Assembly: GCA_004299495.1 (NCBI GenBank)
Contig: SCPY01000023.1
Location: forward strand, 1 to 9,815
Reading direction: 5' to 3'
DNA from: a bacterium
GTDB taxonomy: Bacteria; Omnitrophota; Gorgyraeia; Gygaellales; UBA12090
Length of the DNA stretch: 9,815 nt
This document shows positions 1-6,814 of this stretch, piece by piece. The notes beneath the pieces are model-generated. The model did not search any database, was not told the origin of the DNA, and saw only the letters and a program-made list of their open reading frames with translations. A program made the translations under genes and the position numbers. Every line of letters starts with the position of its first letter. Positions within the stretch are counted from its first letter, which is position 1.

Positions 1-1296
1 GTCGGCTTTTAGCAAATTAATACCTAACCTGGTGAAAATATCCGCTGTCCTAAAGAGCAGGCCCATCACATCATTGGTTTTAATCGTCATCTGTGTGGAC
101 TTGCCATCACTGCTATCCGAAAAACTAATCTCCGGTTTTGAGCTCGGGAGCTCGGGCAGCTTTTTCTTTACATCATCAATGTCTTGCCCAACGACACCCG
201 TATCCAAAAAGGCCTTTATTTTATCAACCAACTCTTGTTCTAAGCCATCATCATTTGATTCAGAGGCTCTCTTTATCAGAAAACGGTCAAAGACAATTCC
301 TTTTTCTGTGGTATTTATCCAAGCCAGGTGAATATCATAACCCCTGCTAGCAAGGATTCCGGTTATTATCTTGAGCAAGCCGGGCTCATCTTTCGGCACA
401 CCTACTACTAACTCCCTATATGGAGTATTATCATAATATACTAACTTAGATAATTCAGCCTTAACTTCACCTCGCGAAGCAGCTTCAAGCAAAGAAAGGT
501 GGCTCTTCTTACGCTTAAATTCAGCACCTGCAATAAAAGGCAGCCCCGTCAATTCGAGATATATTTTTGTTATTCTTTCTCCATACTCCTGGAGGATTTT
601 CTCGAAGTATTCTTCTTCCACTTTCTTCCTCGCCGCCGCCAAACCGCCTTCTTCCGATAACACAGTACTGATGGCCTCAATGGCCTTTGCCAAAAGAAGA
701 AATCCGTTAGAATTATTTTTTTTCTCCTCGGCATCAACCGCCACAAAATCAGCTATACTAAGGAGATAGAGCATTTCAATGCGCTTTAAATCCTTTCCCA
801 GGACATCCGCTGCCTCAATGACAAAGTCAGAATTAGCGGTATCTCTTTTTTGACTAAAAAAGCTCAAGGCGCTGTGATAAGCAACAAGGTAGGAAATAGT
901 TTCTTTATCTTCATCCGTAAGCCCTTCGATACGCCCCAGAATCAGAGGCAACACATCAGCGGCTCCATGCTCTTCGTGGCTAACCTCAAGAAGCTCTTTC
1001 TCAGGCCGCTTGCCGATATCATGAAGCAAGGTCGCTAATCTTAAAAGATACATAGCGTTTGGGTCTTGACTAACTTTCTTCATTATGTCAGCTATGGTAT
1101 TTTTTATTCCCCCATCGCTTCTGGCATCCAGTATATTCCCCGGTAACCCCTCCAAGGCCTCAAGGGCAGCAATGACATGATCTATACGTTTCTCGGTTGT
1201 ATGCCCCGGATCCCTGGAACTCTCCACATCAAGCACTTTTAATTCCGGGATAGCTTCAAATAGAATCCCATCTTTTAACATTTGTTTTACAGCTGC
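1..1296 (-). other. GlnD-like HD phosphohydrolase plus ACT domains (residues 1770-2201), nucleotidyltransferase domain absent
   Basis: The sequence follows the second half of bifunctional PII uridylyltransferase (GlnD). It has a GILFEAIPEL segment at 1779-1788, then His1801 and His1809, LLHDIGK with His1861-Asp1862, and HEEHGA with His1876 and His1879. Next come YH at 1909-1910 before a QKRD stretch, and LYLLSIADFVAVD with Asp1952. These are the metal-binding positions of the uridylyl-removing HD domain. ACT domain 1 begins near Tyr2062 (DEPGLLKIITGILASRGYDI). ACT domain 2 begins near 2169 and is cut at the window edge. The GlnD nucleotidyltransferase signature (GGxGRGEL and DID-type motif) is not seen anywhere upstream in the frame. 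Glutamine binding by the ACT pair is known for GlnD and inferred here. Confidence 0.8.
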
Positions 1297-4200
1297 AATA
1301 TCTACTTTCTCTATACTTAATAAGTTAATAAGTTTTCCCAAAGCTTCTTGTCTTTCCTTATCCACCGAGGAATCAGCTTTATCCTTTTGCTCTACCGGCG
1401 AGGAGGCAGGTTTTTTAGATACTACCTTCCTTATTATTTCTTCTAAATCTCTCTTTACCACCGTAGGCGTAGCCTCTTCCCGTAACAACTTATCCGAATA
1501 TTGCTTCATGAATTCCCCGGAAATTACTTTCGAAACTTTGCTCAAAGCCATACCTATAGCTAATTCTTCTTGGTCGAAAATCTCCAGCTCAACAAATACA
1601 TCTATCAATACTTCGTGATATAGCTCGAACAATTTTTTATAAGCCGATAGCCTCTCTTCTGTTAATAATTTATCTTCCATTTCCAAGATAACCTTTATTG
1701 TGTTTGGGGTAACATATTTAAGATAATCACCATATCCCAAAGTGCTCTCTGCTAATTCCCGCATAAAATCAAACTTTTCTCCTAATTTTTCTCTCAATAA
1801 GTTAGCGTTACCGGTTTTATATATTTGCATCACGAAATCTTCGCCAAACTTCTTAATAAGAGCATCTACAAACCTGCGCTCGTTTTTGTAGGGTAATCTG
1901 GAGTCAATATTATCCCTCAGAACATCTTCATAAGAACTTCTTTTAAATATAGCATTTAACAGCCGTTCCTCAACAGGCAGATGGGATAACTCCTCCCTGA
2001 TTAGCCTGGCAATTTGCGACCTGCCCGCAGCAATCTCTATAACCGTCTTCCCCTCCAAATGTGTCGTCATTCCTTCATCTATATATCTGGCTATCACATC
2101 CTTCGCTCCAAAACCGTTTTTCATATGCCAATCTTCATGGCTAAGTGTTAATACCAGATCCAGCGCTTTCGATCCGGACGCATTTACAGCAATAATGCCG
2201 AAATATCCATCGCCGTCTTTAGCTAATTTTGTTGCGGTTCCATTGATTCCGCTACCAATGCCTAATATCCTGCCTAACAATGAACCCTCATCAAGAAAAA
2301 GCACTCTATTTTTATTGAACTGCGGAATAACTCTTTTAATTGCTTCAAGAACCTCGGCCTGTAACCTGGCAGGTTTGTCGCTATGGCGTCGAAGTATACT
2401 TAGCATCTCCCTAAAGCTGACTGCTTTTTCCAATTCAGACCGTAATACATTTGCAGCATCTAAATCCTGTTTTATCTCCTCTAATGTTTTTCGATATTCT
2501 TTAATCAAAAAATCTGGATACTTCTTCACTATGATGCTCTGCAATTTTCCTTCCCTTCTCCTCAACCCCTCCTCTGCGTCATCAACATACCTACCTATCT
2601 TTAACATAAACTTTTGAATGGCTAATACTTCTTCTTCCGAAGAAATTGGCCTGACTGCCCCATTTATGGGTGAGCTGGCGCCCCTGATTCTCGCACCTTC
2701 ATTGTTTATTATTACTGATTCCATTCCCTTAAAACCTGCGCCTTCTAACAGCTTCAGCCTCTCGGGTGTTACGGCATCTGCCAATTCATTAACCTTCCTT
2801 ATTACCTTGTAATCCCTTGAATAGTCAAACTCATATCGCTTTCTTACGCCCGCGCCAACAACAGTAAATAAAGTACCTGCCAATATCCTGGCTACTCTAC
2901 GCAGGGCATGGCCTCCCCGGATGGCATCGCTGGAATCTTTTACATAGTTAACCCCTGCCAACGCTACTGTCTCAAAGGGGGTAGTTTTCCAGTAATCACC
3001 TCCTTCGATATCGGCCCGCATTAGCTCAATCTTTATGCCCAGGCCGTTATTGTCGTATTTTTGATCCCGAGATTGTATTTGCTCTTTGTATTGCTCTTTC
3101 ATCATATAGATATAATAATTATCACCTTCCTGAAATACCCAATCTCCGTACCCTATACTTCGGAAGTTCTTATACCAAGAATCATCATCAGGCATATCCT
3201 CAATCTTCACCAATTTCTCATTGATAAAGGCAGCATAGAATCCCGCTTCCTTTGCTATCTGCTTCCAGGCTTTAACCGGCAGGATTGGGTTGCCATCCTT
3301 GTCGCTATTATAAGAAAGCCTATGCATAACCTCATGCCAGATAGTTTCGCGCATATCTTTTTTGCTTAACCCTTTCTTGATCTCCACTCCGGTAAACGTA
3401 TCAGTCCATGTTTGGCCAAAAACACGTTCCGACAGGTCATTTCTATCCAATATTAAAGGAATTGGAATTCTAATCATCTGCGTAAGAGTTTTTGGCAGCC
3501 AGCGGATGATACTCTTGTAAAACTCAATTTCTGCAGGGTTGACATAACTCATAAGATCTATGTTCATCTCCTCCCTGATATAGCGCACAAACTTTAAATA
3601 TTCTGTCAGCTCCTTTATGTATTTGCTGTCTTTATCGCTGCCTTCCTCAAAAGCTTTAATTAATTCAGAAAGTTTATCTATGTCAATTCTTTTTTCACCG
3701 TCATATTCGGCCTTAGCCGTCAATATAAAACCGTGAATGGCCCGCAAAAGCTTTTCTCCGGAAGGTTTTAAGTTTTTTAGCGAATTTAAAACCTCAGCTG
3801 CGCTGTTAGCGCCGCCGTTATTGCCGGATCCCATTGCGTTATTTAACACCGGAGATGAAGATAAGCTGTCCCTATCTTCCTCTTCCTTTTCCTTAGCATT
3901 AGAAGCAGGATTATTCCGAGAATTCAATGCCTTAAGCATGCCGGCAAGAAAAGGCAGAGCCGGCAAAGGCACACCTTTGCTTTTGTCAGGAGCAATGGGA
4001 AGATTTCTTGCCGGAGCAATTGACCCATCAGGACTAACGTGAAGTAACTTAGCAGATGCCGATGCTTCTTGCATATACCTTAACATCATCTTCTCGCCAA
4101 ATCTGCTAAAGCCATCCGGCTCATCATAAAAATGACGATTATTTTTCCTCTCTTCATTCAACACCTCAAGGCTTATTCTCAGCAAAAGCTCCCATTTTGC

Positions 4201-6603
4201 AGGAATTCCCCTTTTTTTAAGCCCGCGCATTATCTCATACAAGACAGCCCTGGCGCCTTGATGGGCTTCAGAAGCGTATATCCTGCCTCCCTCTTTTGCA
4301 GTTTCACCTACTCGAAGGTAATGTTCCTCGTATCTAAGAAAATTATGCAGCTTATTCATTGAACCCATTCCCTTGACTTTTTCTAAATAAGTATTGCCTA
4401 ATAAATCCGCAATAAATTCATGCAGAATATCTGCTGATAGGCTTGTATGATTTATCCCCATCATATTTAAAATACGGTGAGCTATTTCATGAGATAGGAC
4501 GGCATTGAAAGCTGCGCCCATATCCTTTGGCCCGAATTCACTTTCTAATCTATTTAAAAACTGTATACCAACCTTAAGACTCGCGTCAATATCAAGGTCA
4601 TCCACAAATCTGGCTTCTTTAATCACATAATTCGCAATAGAATATACAGCGTCGTCCGGAAGACTCCTCCCGAGAAAAGGAGACCATAAAGACTCCGTAA
4701 AGAAGACAACCTCAATAATCCTTTTCTTCAACTCAATATCGTCCTTGGGAATTGCTGTTGAAGGCGCCGGCAGAGAGCGCGCCACCTGTAAAGCTTCATA
4801 GGTCTCAAGTAGGCCTAGAATATCTTTTATGGTCTGGCTGGGTTCTGCTGAGACCCCTAAAGTATTTCTGACGACCCTGATAGCTCCCATAGGGTTGCCT
4901 GCCTGCATTAACAAGCGTAAAGCTGCTTCCCTTACTGAGGCAGACATCTCGGGATGACTCAGAAGAATAGAAATAAGGTAACTTGCATCTTTATTGCGCA
5001 AAGTAATGTAATAGTCAAACGAATTATAGAAACTGCCAAGAAGGTATACGGCAATATCACTATCCAAATCATGCAAGTTCAAACCGTAGAGAACAAGAGA
5101 TCTTATATCTTCGTAATAAGGACTTTTAGATAGCGTGGAAAATAAATCGTCTATTGCCTTTTTCTTAACCTCCGCAGGAATGTTTTTATTTAAGATGACG
5201 TCCTGCACCCGTAAAACATTTAACACCTCTTCCCTAAACTTAAGTTGTTCGGTCGTATAACCCGGTTTTGCTTTGGCAAATACAGATAGTAATCTTTTCT
5301 CTTCTTTTTCCTGCTGTTTTTCTTCTTTAGCTACATTCTGGTTTGTTATTGTATCAATATTTGCTGATCCGGCAGAAAATACCAACATGATTCCGGTCAA
5401 GATAGCCGCTATCTTTGACGGCCAAGAAATGCTACCCTTTCCTTGCGTGGTAATCGGAACTAACCAATTGTGAGTATCCTCTTTTTTTATGGGCGAACTG
5501 GCGCCATTGTAGGCAATCATCCGGAGAGGCGAAAAACCAGTTTTAGGGTCAACACCGAGATTAATTAATATCCCCCCACTCGTATACATCCTGTTTAACC
5601 CTGCAAGCTTCTCTTTTAACTGGTATTCGCCTTTTTGAAAGGAGGCAAGATATTCCTGCCAGATGGCATCTTTTGACCAGGGAAATTCGGATTCCAGGCC
5701 CTTGAGCCAGCTTTGGCCTATGGCCTGAGCATAGGGGTTCTTGGATTCGCGGGTTTGTGAGTTCTTGCGCTTAAACCACTGGGCTAAGATTAAAGAGTGG
5801 TATATCTGGCGCAAGGGGGCGTAGTTTTTCCCGGAGTTGACTTCTTTGGTTATCTCCGGGATAACGATTGTTTTCATCAGCTGTTCAGTGAGGTTTTTGA
5901 GCTGGCCTTTGTGCTGGCTTTGGACCTCTACCTCTTTATTCCAACTCTTGGCTTTAAGAGAGAGGTATTCGGATTCCAACAAGACTTTGAGCTTGGCTTG
6001 AGTTACCAGGGCTCCGTCTTCGGTCTCCATTACCACTGCCTCATCCGGAACTATCCAGACCCGGTTAGAGGTAGTGATGGCGGTTTTCTTGAGCTTACCT
6101 TTACCTAAAAGCAGTTCTGCCTGCGTATAGAGCTCTTCCCAGAACTTCTTACCTATGGGGTTCTGGGGATTAAGGAATTGCGCTACATCCTTCTTTAGCT
6201 TGAGGTCCTGTTCTAAAAGAAGCTTACCCATATCGGTCTGGGCAAGTTCAAGTGAGGTGATTCTTCCCGGTTCATCCGGCCTTAAGTTTACCCAGAGGGA
6301 GCTTTCCGGTAAGGTGAGGCCGATAAAGAAGTAGTGGATGAGCTTCTTTGCCTCCTTTTCCAGGCCCGCATTGGAATTTTCCGGAGCTATGCTTGTACCT
6401 TTATCCAGAAGGAAGTTAAAGTAGTTGTAGGGATTAGCAGAGTTGACGCTGAGGTATTTTAAGGTGGGAGGGTTAAAATTATGGGCTGGTGGGGTTAGAA
6501 TTGGGACAAAGGCCTGGCCATAGCAAGTCAGGGTATTCTGGAAGAAGAAACAAGCTGCCAGAAGTAAGCAAATAACTCTTTTTATTCCTTGGGGTATGGC
6601 CAT
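1..6603 (-). CDS. Giant modular exported protein with three HExxH peptidase-like modules and a GlnD-like HD-ACT end (C-terminus cut by window edge)
   Basis: One reading frame stays open for 2201 codons from ATG at 6603 to base 1. The upstream in-frame stop is TAA at 6622-6624 and no other start lies between, so the start is firm although no Shine-Dalgarno is visible. Order by residue: export signal 1-31 (K8 R9, then hydrophobic 10-21; LAAC at 15-18 is a possible lipobox); unknown module 32-366; GASSPI 367-372; signal-like hydrophobic segment 398-414; helical, possibly HEAT-like region about 430-620; HEIAH 705-709 with E729; SSSPV 915-919 in an Asn/Gly/Glu/Ser-rich linker; HEVMH 1090-1094; weak hydrophobic stretch 1238-1252; GASSPI 1308-1313; coiled-coil-like helices about 1315-1420; HEDWH 1489-1493 with E1510; PASSPV 1732-1737; GlnD-like HD about 1770-1990 and ACT domains from 2062. 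Overall function is unknown. Export and peptidase activity are inferred; the frame itself is direct observation. Confidence 0.95.
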   Translation of the reverse strand, partial: MAIPQGIKRVICLLLAACFFFQNTLTCYGQAFVPILTPPAHNFNPPTLKYLSVNSANPYNYFNFLLDKGTSIAPENSNAGLEKEAKKLIHYFFIGLTLPESSLWVNLRPDEPGRITSLELAQTDMGKLLLEQDLKLKKDVAQFLNPQNPIGKKFWEELYTQAELLLGKGKLKKTAITTSNRVWIVPDEAVVMETEDGALVTQAKLKVLLESEYLSLKAKSWNKEVEVQSQHKGQLKNLTEQLMKTIVIPEITKEVNSGKNYAPLRQIYHSLILAQWFKRKNSQTRESKNPYAQAIGQSWLKGLESEFPWSKDAIWQEYLASFQKGEYQLKEKLAGLNRMYTSGGILINLGVDPKTGFSPLRMIAYNGASSPIKKEDTHNWLVPITTQGKGSISWPSKIAAILTGIMLVFSAGSANIDTITNQNVAKEEKQQEKEEKRLLSVFAKAKPGYTTEQLKFREEVLNVLRVQDVILNKNIPAEVKKKAIDDLFSTLSKSPYYEDIRSLVLYGLNLHDLDSDIAVYLLGSFYNSFDYYITLRNKDASYLISILLSHPEMSASVREAALRLLMQAGNPMGAIRVVRNTLGVSAEPSQTIKDILGLLETYEALQVARSLPAPSTAIPKDDIELKKRIIEVVFFTESLWSPFLGRSLPDDAVYSIANYVIKEARFVDDLDIDASLKVGIQFLNRLESEFGPKDMGAAFNAVLSHEIAHRILNMMGINHTSLSADILHEFIADLLGNTYLEKVKGMGSMNKLHNFLRYEEHYLRVGETAKEGGRIYASEAHQGARAVLYEIMRGLKKRGIPAKWELLLRISLEVLNEERKNNRHFYDEPDGFSRFGEKMMLRYMQEASASAKLLHVSPDGSIAPARNLPIAPDKSKGVPLPALPFLAGMLKALNSRNNPASNAKEKEEEDRDSLSSSPVLNNAMGSGNNGGANSAAEVLNSLKNLKPSGEKLLRAIHGFILTAKAEYDGEKRIDIDKLSELIKAFEEGSDKDSKYIKELTEYLKFVRYIREEMNIDLMSYVNPAEIEFYKSIIRWLPKTLTQMIRIPIPLILDRNDLSERVFGQTWTDTFTGVEIKKGLSKKDMRETIWHEVMHRLSYNSDKDGNPILPVKAWKQIAKEAGFYAAFINEKLVKIEDMPDDDSWYKNFRSIGYGDWVFQEGDNYYIYMMKEQYKEQIQSRDQKYDNNGLGIKIELMRADIEGGDYWKTTPFETVALAGVNYVKDSSDAIRGGHALRRVARILAGTLFTVVGAGVRKRYEFDYSRDYKVIRKVNELADAVTPERLKLLEGAGFKGMESVIINNEGARIRGASSPINGAVRPISSEEEVLAIQKFMLKIGRYVDDAEEGLRRREGKLQSIIVKKYPDFLIKEYRKTLEEIKQDLDAANVLRSELEKAVSFREMLSILRRHSDKPARLQAEVLEAIKRVIPQFNKNRVLFLDEGSLLGRILGIGSGINGTATKLAKDGDGYFGIIAVNASGSKALDLVLTLSHEDWHMKNGFGAKDVIARYIDEGMTTHLEGKTVIEIAAGRSQIARLIREELSHLPVEERLLNAIFKRSSYEDVLRDNIDSRLPYKNERRFVDALIKKFGEDFVMQIYKTGNANLLREKLGEKFDFMRELAESTLGYGDYLKYVTPNTIKVILEMEDKLLTEERLSAYKKLFELYHEVLIDVFVELEIFDQEELAIGMALSKVSKVISGEFMKQYSDKLLREEATPTVVKRDLEEIIRKVVSKKPASSPVEQKDKADSSVDKERQEALGKLINLLSIEKVDIAAVKQMLKDGILFEAIPELKVLDVESSRDPGHTTEKRIDHVIAALEALEGLPGNILDARSDGGIKNTIADIMKKVSQDPNAMYLLRLATLLHDIGKRPEKELLEVSHEEHGAADVLPLILGRIEGLTDEDKETISYLVAYHSALSFFSQKRDTANSDFVIEAADVLGKDLKRIEMLYLLSIADFVAVDAEEKKNNSNGFLLLAKAIEAISTVLSEEGGLAAARKKVEEEYFEKILQEYGERITKIYLELTGLPFIAGAEFKRKKSHLSLLEAASRGEVKAELSKLVYYDNTPYRELVVGVPKDEPGLLKIITGILASRGYDIHLAWINTTEKGIVFDRFLIKRASESNDDGLEQELVDKIKAFLDTGVVGQDIDDVKKKLPELPSSKPEISFSDSSDGKSTQMTIKTNDVMGLLFRTADIFTRLGINLLKAD
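1393..1410 (-). repeat. PASSPV joint
   Basis: Residues 1732-1737, preceded by KK and followed by a charged linker (EQKDKADSS). It separates peptidase-like module 3 from the GlnD-like HD-ACT region and matches the A-S-S-P-[I/V] core of the other joints. Confidence 0.65.
1684..2331 (-). other. Metallopeptidase-like module 3 (HEDWH ... YIDEG)
   Basis: Residues about 1425-1640 contain LSHEDWHMKN (His1489, Glu1490, His1493). Seventeen residues after His1493 comes Glu1510 in YIDEGMTTHLEG, a compact gluzincin arrangement in which E-G follows a Tyr/Asp. Further downstream a helical stretch has Tyr, then RRFVDALIKKFGEDFV, then a Tyr and Gly-Asn and Leu. I associate this layout with small gluzincin domains in large exported or toxin-like proteins. 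Of the three modules this one has the most convincing spacing. Confidence 0.6.
2665..2682 (-). repeat. GASSPI joint, copy 2
   Basis: Residues 1308-1313, identical in amino acids to copy 1. It separates peptidase-like module 2 from the helical region that leads to module 3. Confidence 0.75.
2824..3486 (-). other. Metallopeptidase-like module 2 (HEVMH)
   Basis: Residues about 1040-1260 contain ETIWHEVMHRLSY with His1090, Glu1091 and His1094. A candidate third ligand is Glu1211 in PFETVALAGVNYV, about 117 residues downstream. The pattern of a proline followed by E-x-x-A and an aromatic residue recurs as the third-ligand helix in several zinc-peptidase families. An alternative is an acidic residue nearer the motif. 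The module differs in sequence from modules 1 and 3, so a recent internal duplication is unlikely. Confidence 0.55.
3847..3861 (-). repeat. SSSPV joint, divergent copy
   Basis: Residues 915-919, inside a low-complexity linker of about 45 residues rich in Asn, Ala, Glu, Ser and Gly. The linker separates peptidase-like modules 1 and 2. It shares the S-S-P-[I/V] core of the other joints. Confidence 0.6.
4264..4686 (-). other. Metallopeptidase-like module 1 (HEIAH ... EFIAD)
   Basis: Residues about 640-780 contain SHEIAHRIL with zinc-binding His705 and His709 and catalytic Glu706. Twenty residues after His709 comes HEFIADLLGN, where Glu729 is well placed as the third zinc ligand. HExxH followed by E-F-x-A-D is the gluzincin pattern seen in M48-like and related peptidases. 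The preceding 200 residues are helical and could be a HEAT-like scaffold. Activity is inferred from motifs only. Confidence 0.65.
5362..5412 (-). other. Internal signal-peptide-like or transmembrane segment (residues 398-414)
   Basis: A Lys at 397 is followed by about 17 uncharged, mostly hydrophobic residues (IAAILTGIMLVFSAGSA), then Asn-Ile-Asp. This has the shape of a signal peptide with a G-S-A cleavage site. It lies only about 25 residues after the GASSPI joint. It may be the fossil export signal of a protein to which the first module was fused, or a real membrane anchor. If it spans the membrane, the peptidase and HD-ACT modules could be on the opposite side from residues 32-366. Confidence 0.5.
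5488..5505 (-). repeat. GASSPI joint, copy 1
   Basis: Residues 367-372 of the giant protein. The same six residues recur at 1308-1313. The 20-base stretch here (5486-5505) matches that at 2663-2682 at 18 positions, and both differences are synonymous third bases (AGT/AGC, TCG/TCA). It sits between the N-terminal unknown module and the internal hydrophobic segment. Confidence 0.75.
5506..6603 (-). other. N-terminal export signal plus module of unknown function (residues 1-366 of the giant protein)
   Basis: After the signal, this module is rich in Trp, Tyr, Lys and Leu. It contains WVNLRPDEPGR, then a WIVP segment, and ends with a helical stretch reading APLRQIYHSLILAQWFKR. I believe similar N-terminal modules precede many large predicted proteins of Omnitrophota, but this is memory and not a search result. 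No catalytic motif is visible. Codon use differs from the sequence that follows: Asn is mostly AAC here (roughly 2:1 by hand count) but mostly AAT beyond the GASSPI joint. That suggests a separate evolutionary origin. A plausible role is an export or anchoring head for varied downstream cargo. Confidence 0.55.
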
Positions 6604-6629
6604 ATTTGATATAAGGATTGGTTAAATAA

Positions 6630-6657
6630 AAGATACCACAGAAATAGGCGGATTCAA
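6630..6657 (-). promoter_or_regulatory. Candidate sigma70-type promoter for the giant gene
   Basis: On the minus strand, TTGAAT (6657-6652) and TATCTT (6635-6630) are separated by 16 bases, and TGG directly before the second element gives an extended -10. Each hexamer matches consensus at 4 of 6 positions. The predicted transcript would start near 6623, about 20 bases before the ATG at 6603, leaving a short leader without a clear Shine-Dalgarno. Confidence 0.45.
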
Positions 6658-6677
6658 GGCTAAAAGGAGGGTTTCAG

Positions 6678-6689
6678 GAAAGCGCTTTC
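6678..6689. promoter_or_regulatory. Perfect 12-base palindrome, operator-like
   Basis: GAAAGCGCTTTC is a perfect inverted repeat with a central CG, 20 bases upstream of the candidate -35 element. A palindrome with central CG flanked by AAAG/CTTT is typical of LacI-family operators and resembles the core of catabolite-response elements, although the outer T and A of that consensus are replaced by G and T. With no loop it is a poor hairpin, so a protein-binding site is more likely than a terminator. No regulator gene is in the window. Confidence 0.4.
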
Positions 6690-6814
6690 TTGTTGGGGTA
6701 AGCAGTTGGGAGGAAAAGGGGATACTTTTTTACCTCCTGCCAAGGGATACCAAAAAGAACTTCAAAGTCTTTCTTACGTCGTGCGTTTCAAAGTAGTGAA
6801 CCAATAATATCTTT

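Larger units (their letters stand above)
6604..6814. other. Intergenic region between the esterase and the giant gene
   Basis: This 211-base stretch contains the candidate promoter and palindrome. It also has two direct copies of TTCAAAGT (6761-6768 and 6787-6794). No open frame of note or RNA gene was seen, and no convincing rho-independent terminator for the esterase. The best hairpin (near 6755-6778) is short, bulged and A/T-rich. Confidence 0.6.

Noticed and set aside
141..156. Tandem AGCTCGGG repeat
   Set aside because: Two eight-base copies inside the coding frame, not a multiple of three, encoding an ordinary Pro/Glu/Leu/Ser linker. It is probably chance.
2195..2617. 140-codon open frame on the plus strand
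   Set aside because: It lies wholly opposite the giant gene, its product is rich in Ser, Leu, Ile and Phe as expected from an antisense shadow, and it shows no domain.
32..6108. Other plus-strand open frames of about 60-100 codons opposite the giant gene
   Set aside because: All are antisense to a continuous coding frame and have no recognisable motif or supporting ribosome site.
6755..6778. Possible rho-independent terminator after the esterase
   Set aside because: The minus-strand stem (AAAGAC with GTTCTTT) is short, bulged and A/T-rich, and the T-run is part of the stem, so it is too weak to call.
6761..6794. Direct repeat TTCAAAGT, two copies 26 bases apart
   Set aside because: Eight-base repeats are expected by chance in A/T-rich intergenic DNA, and there is no further symmetry or promoter position to support an operator.
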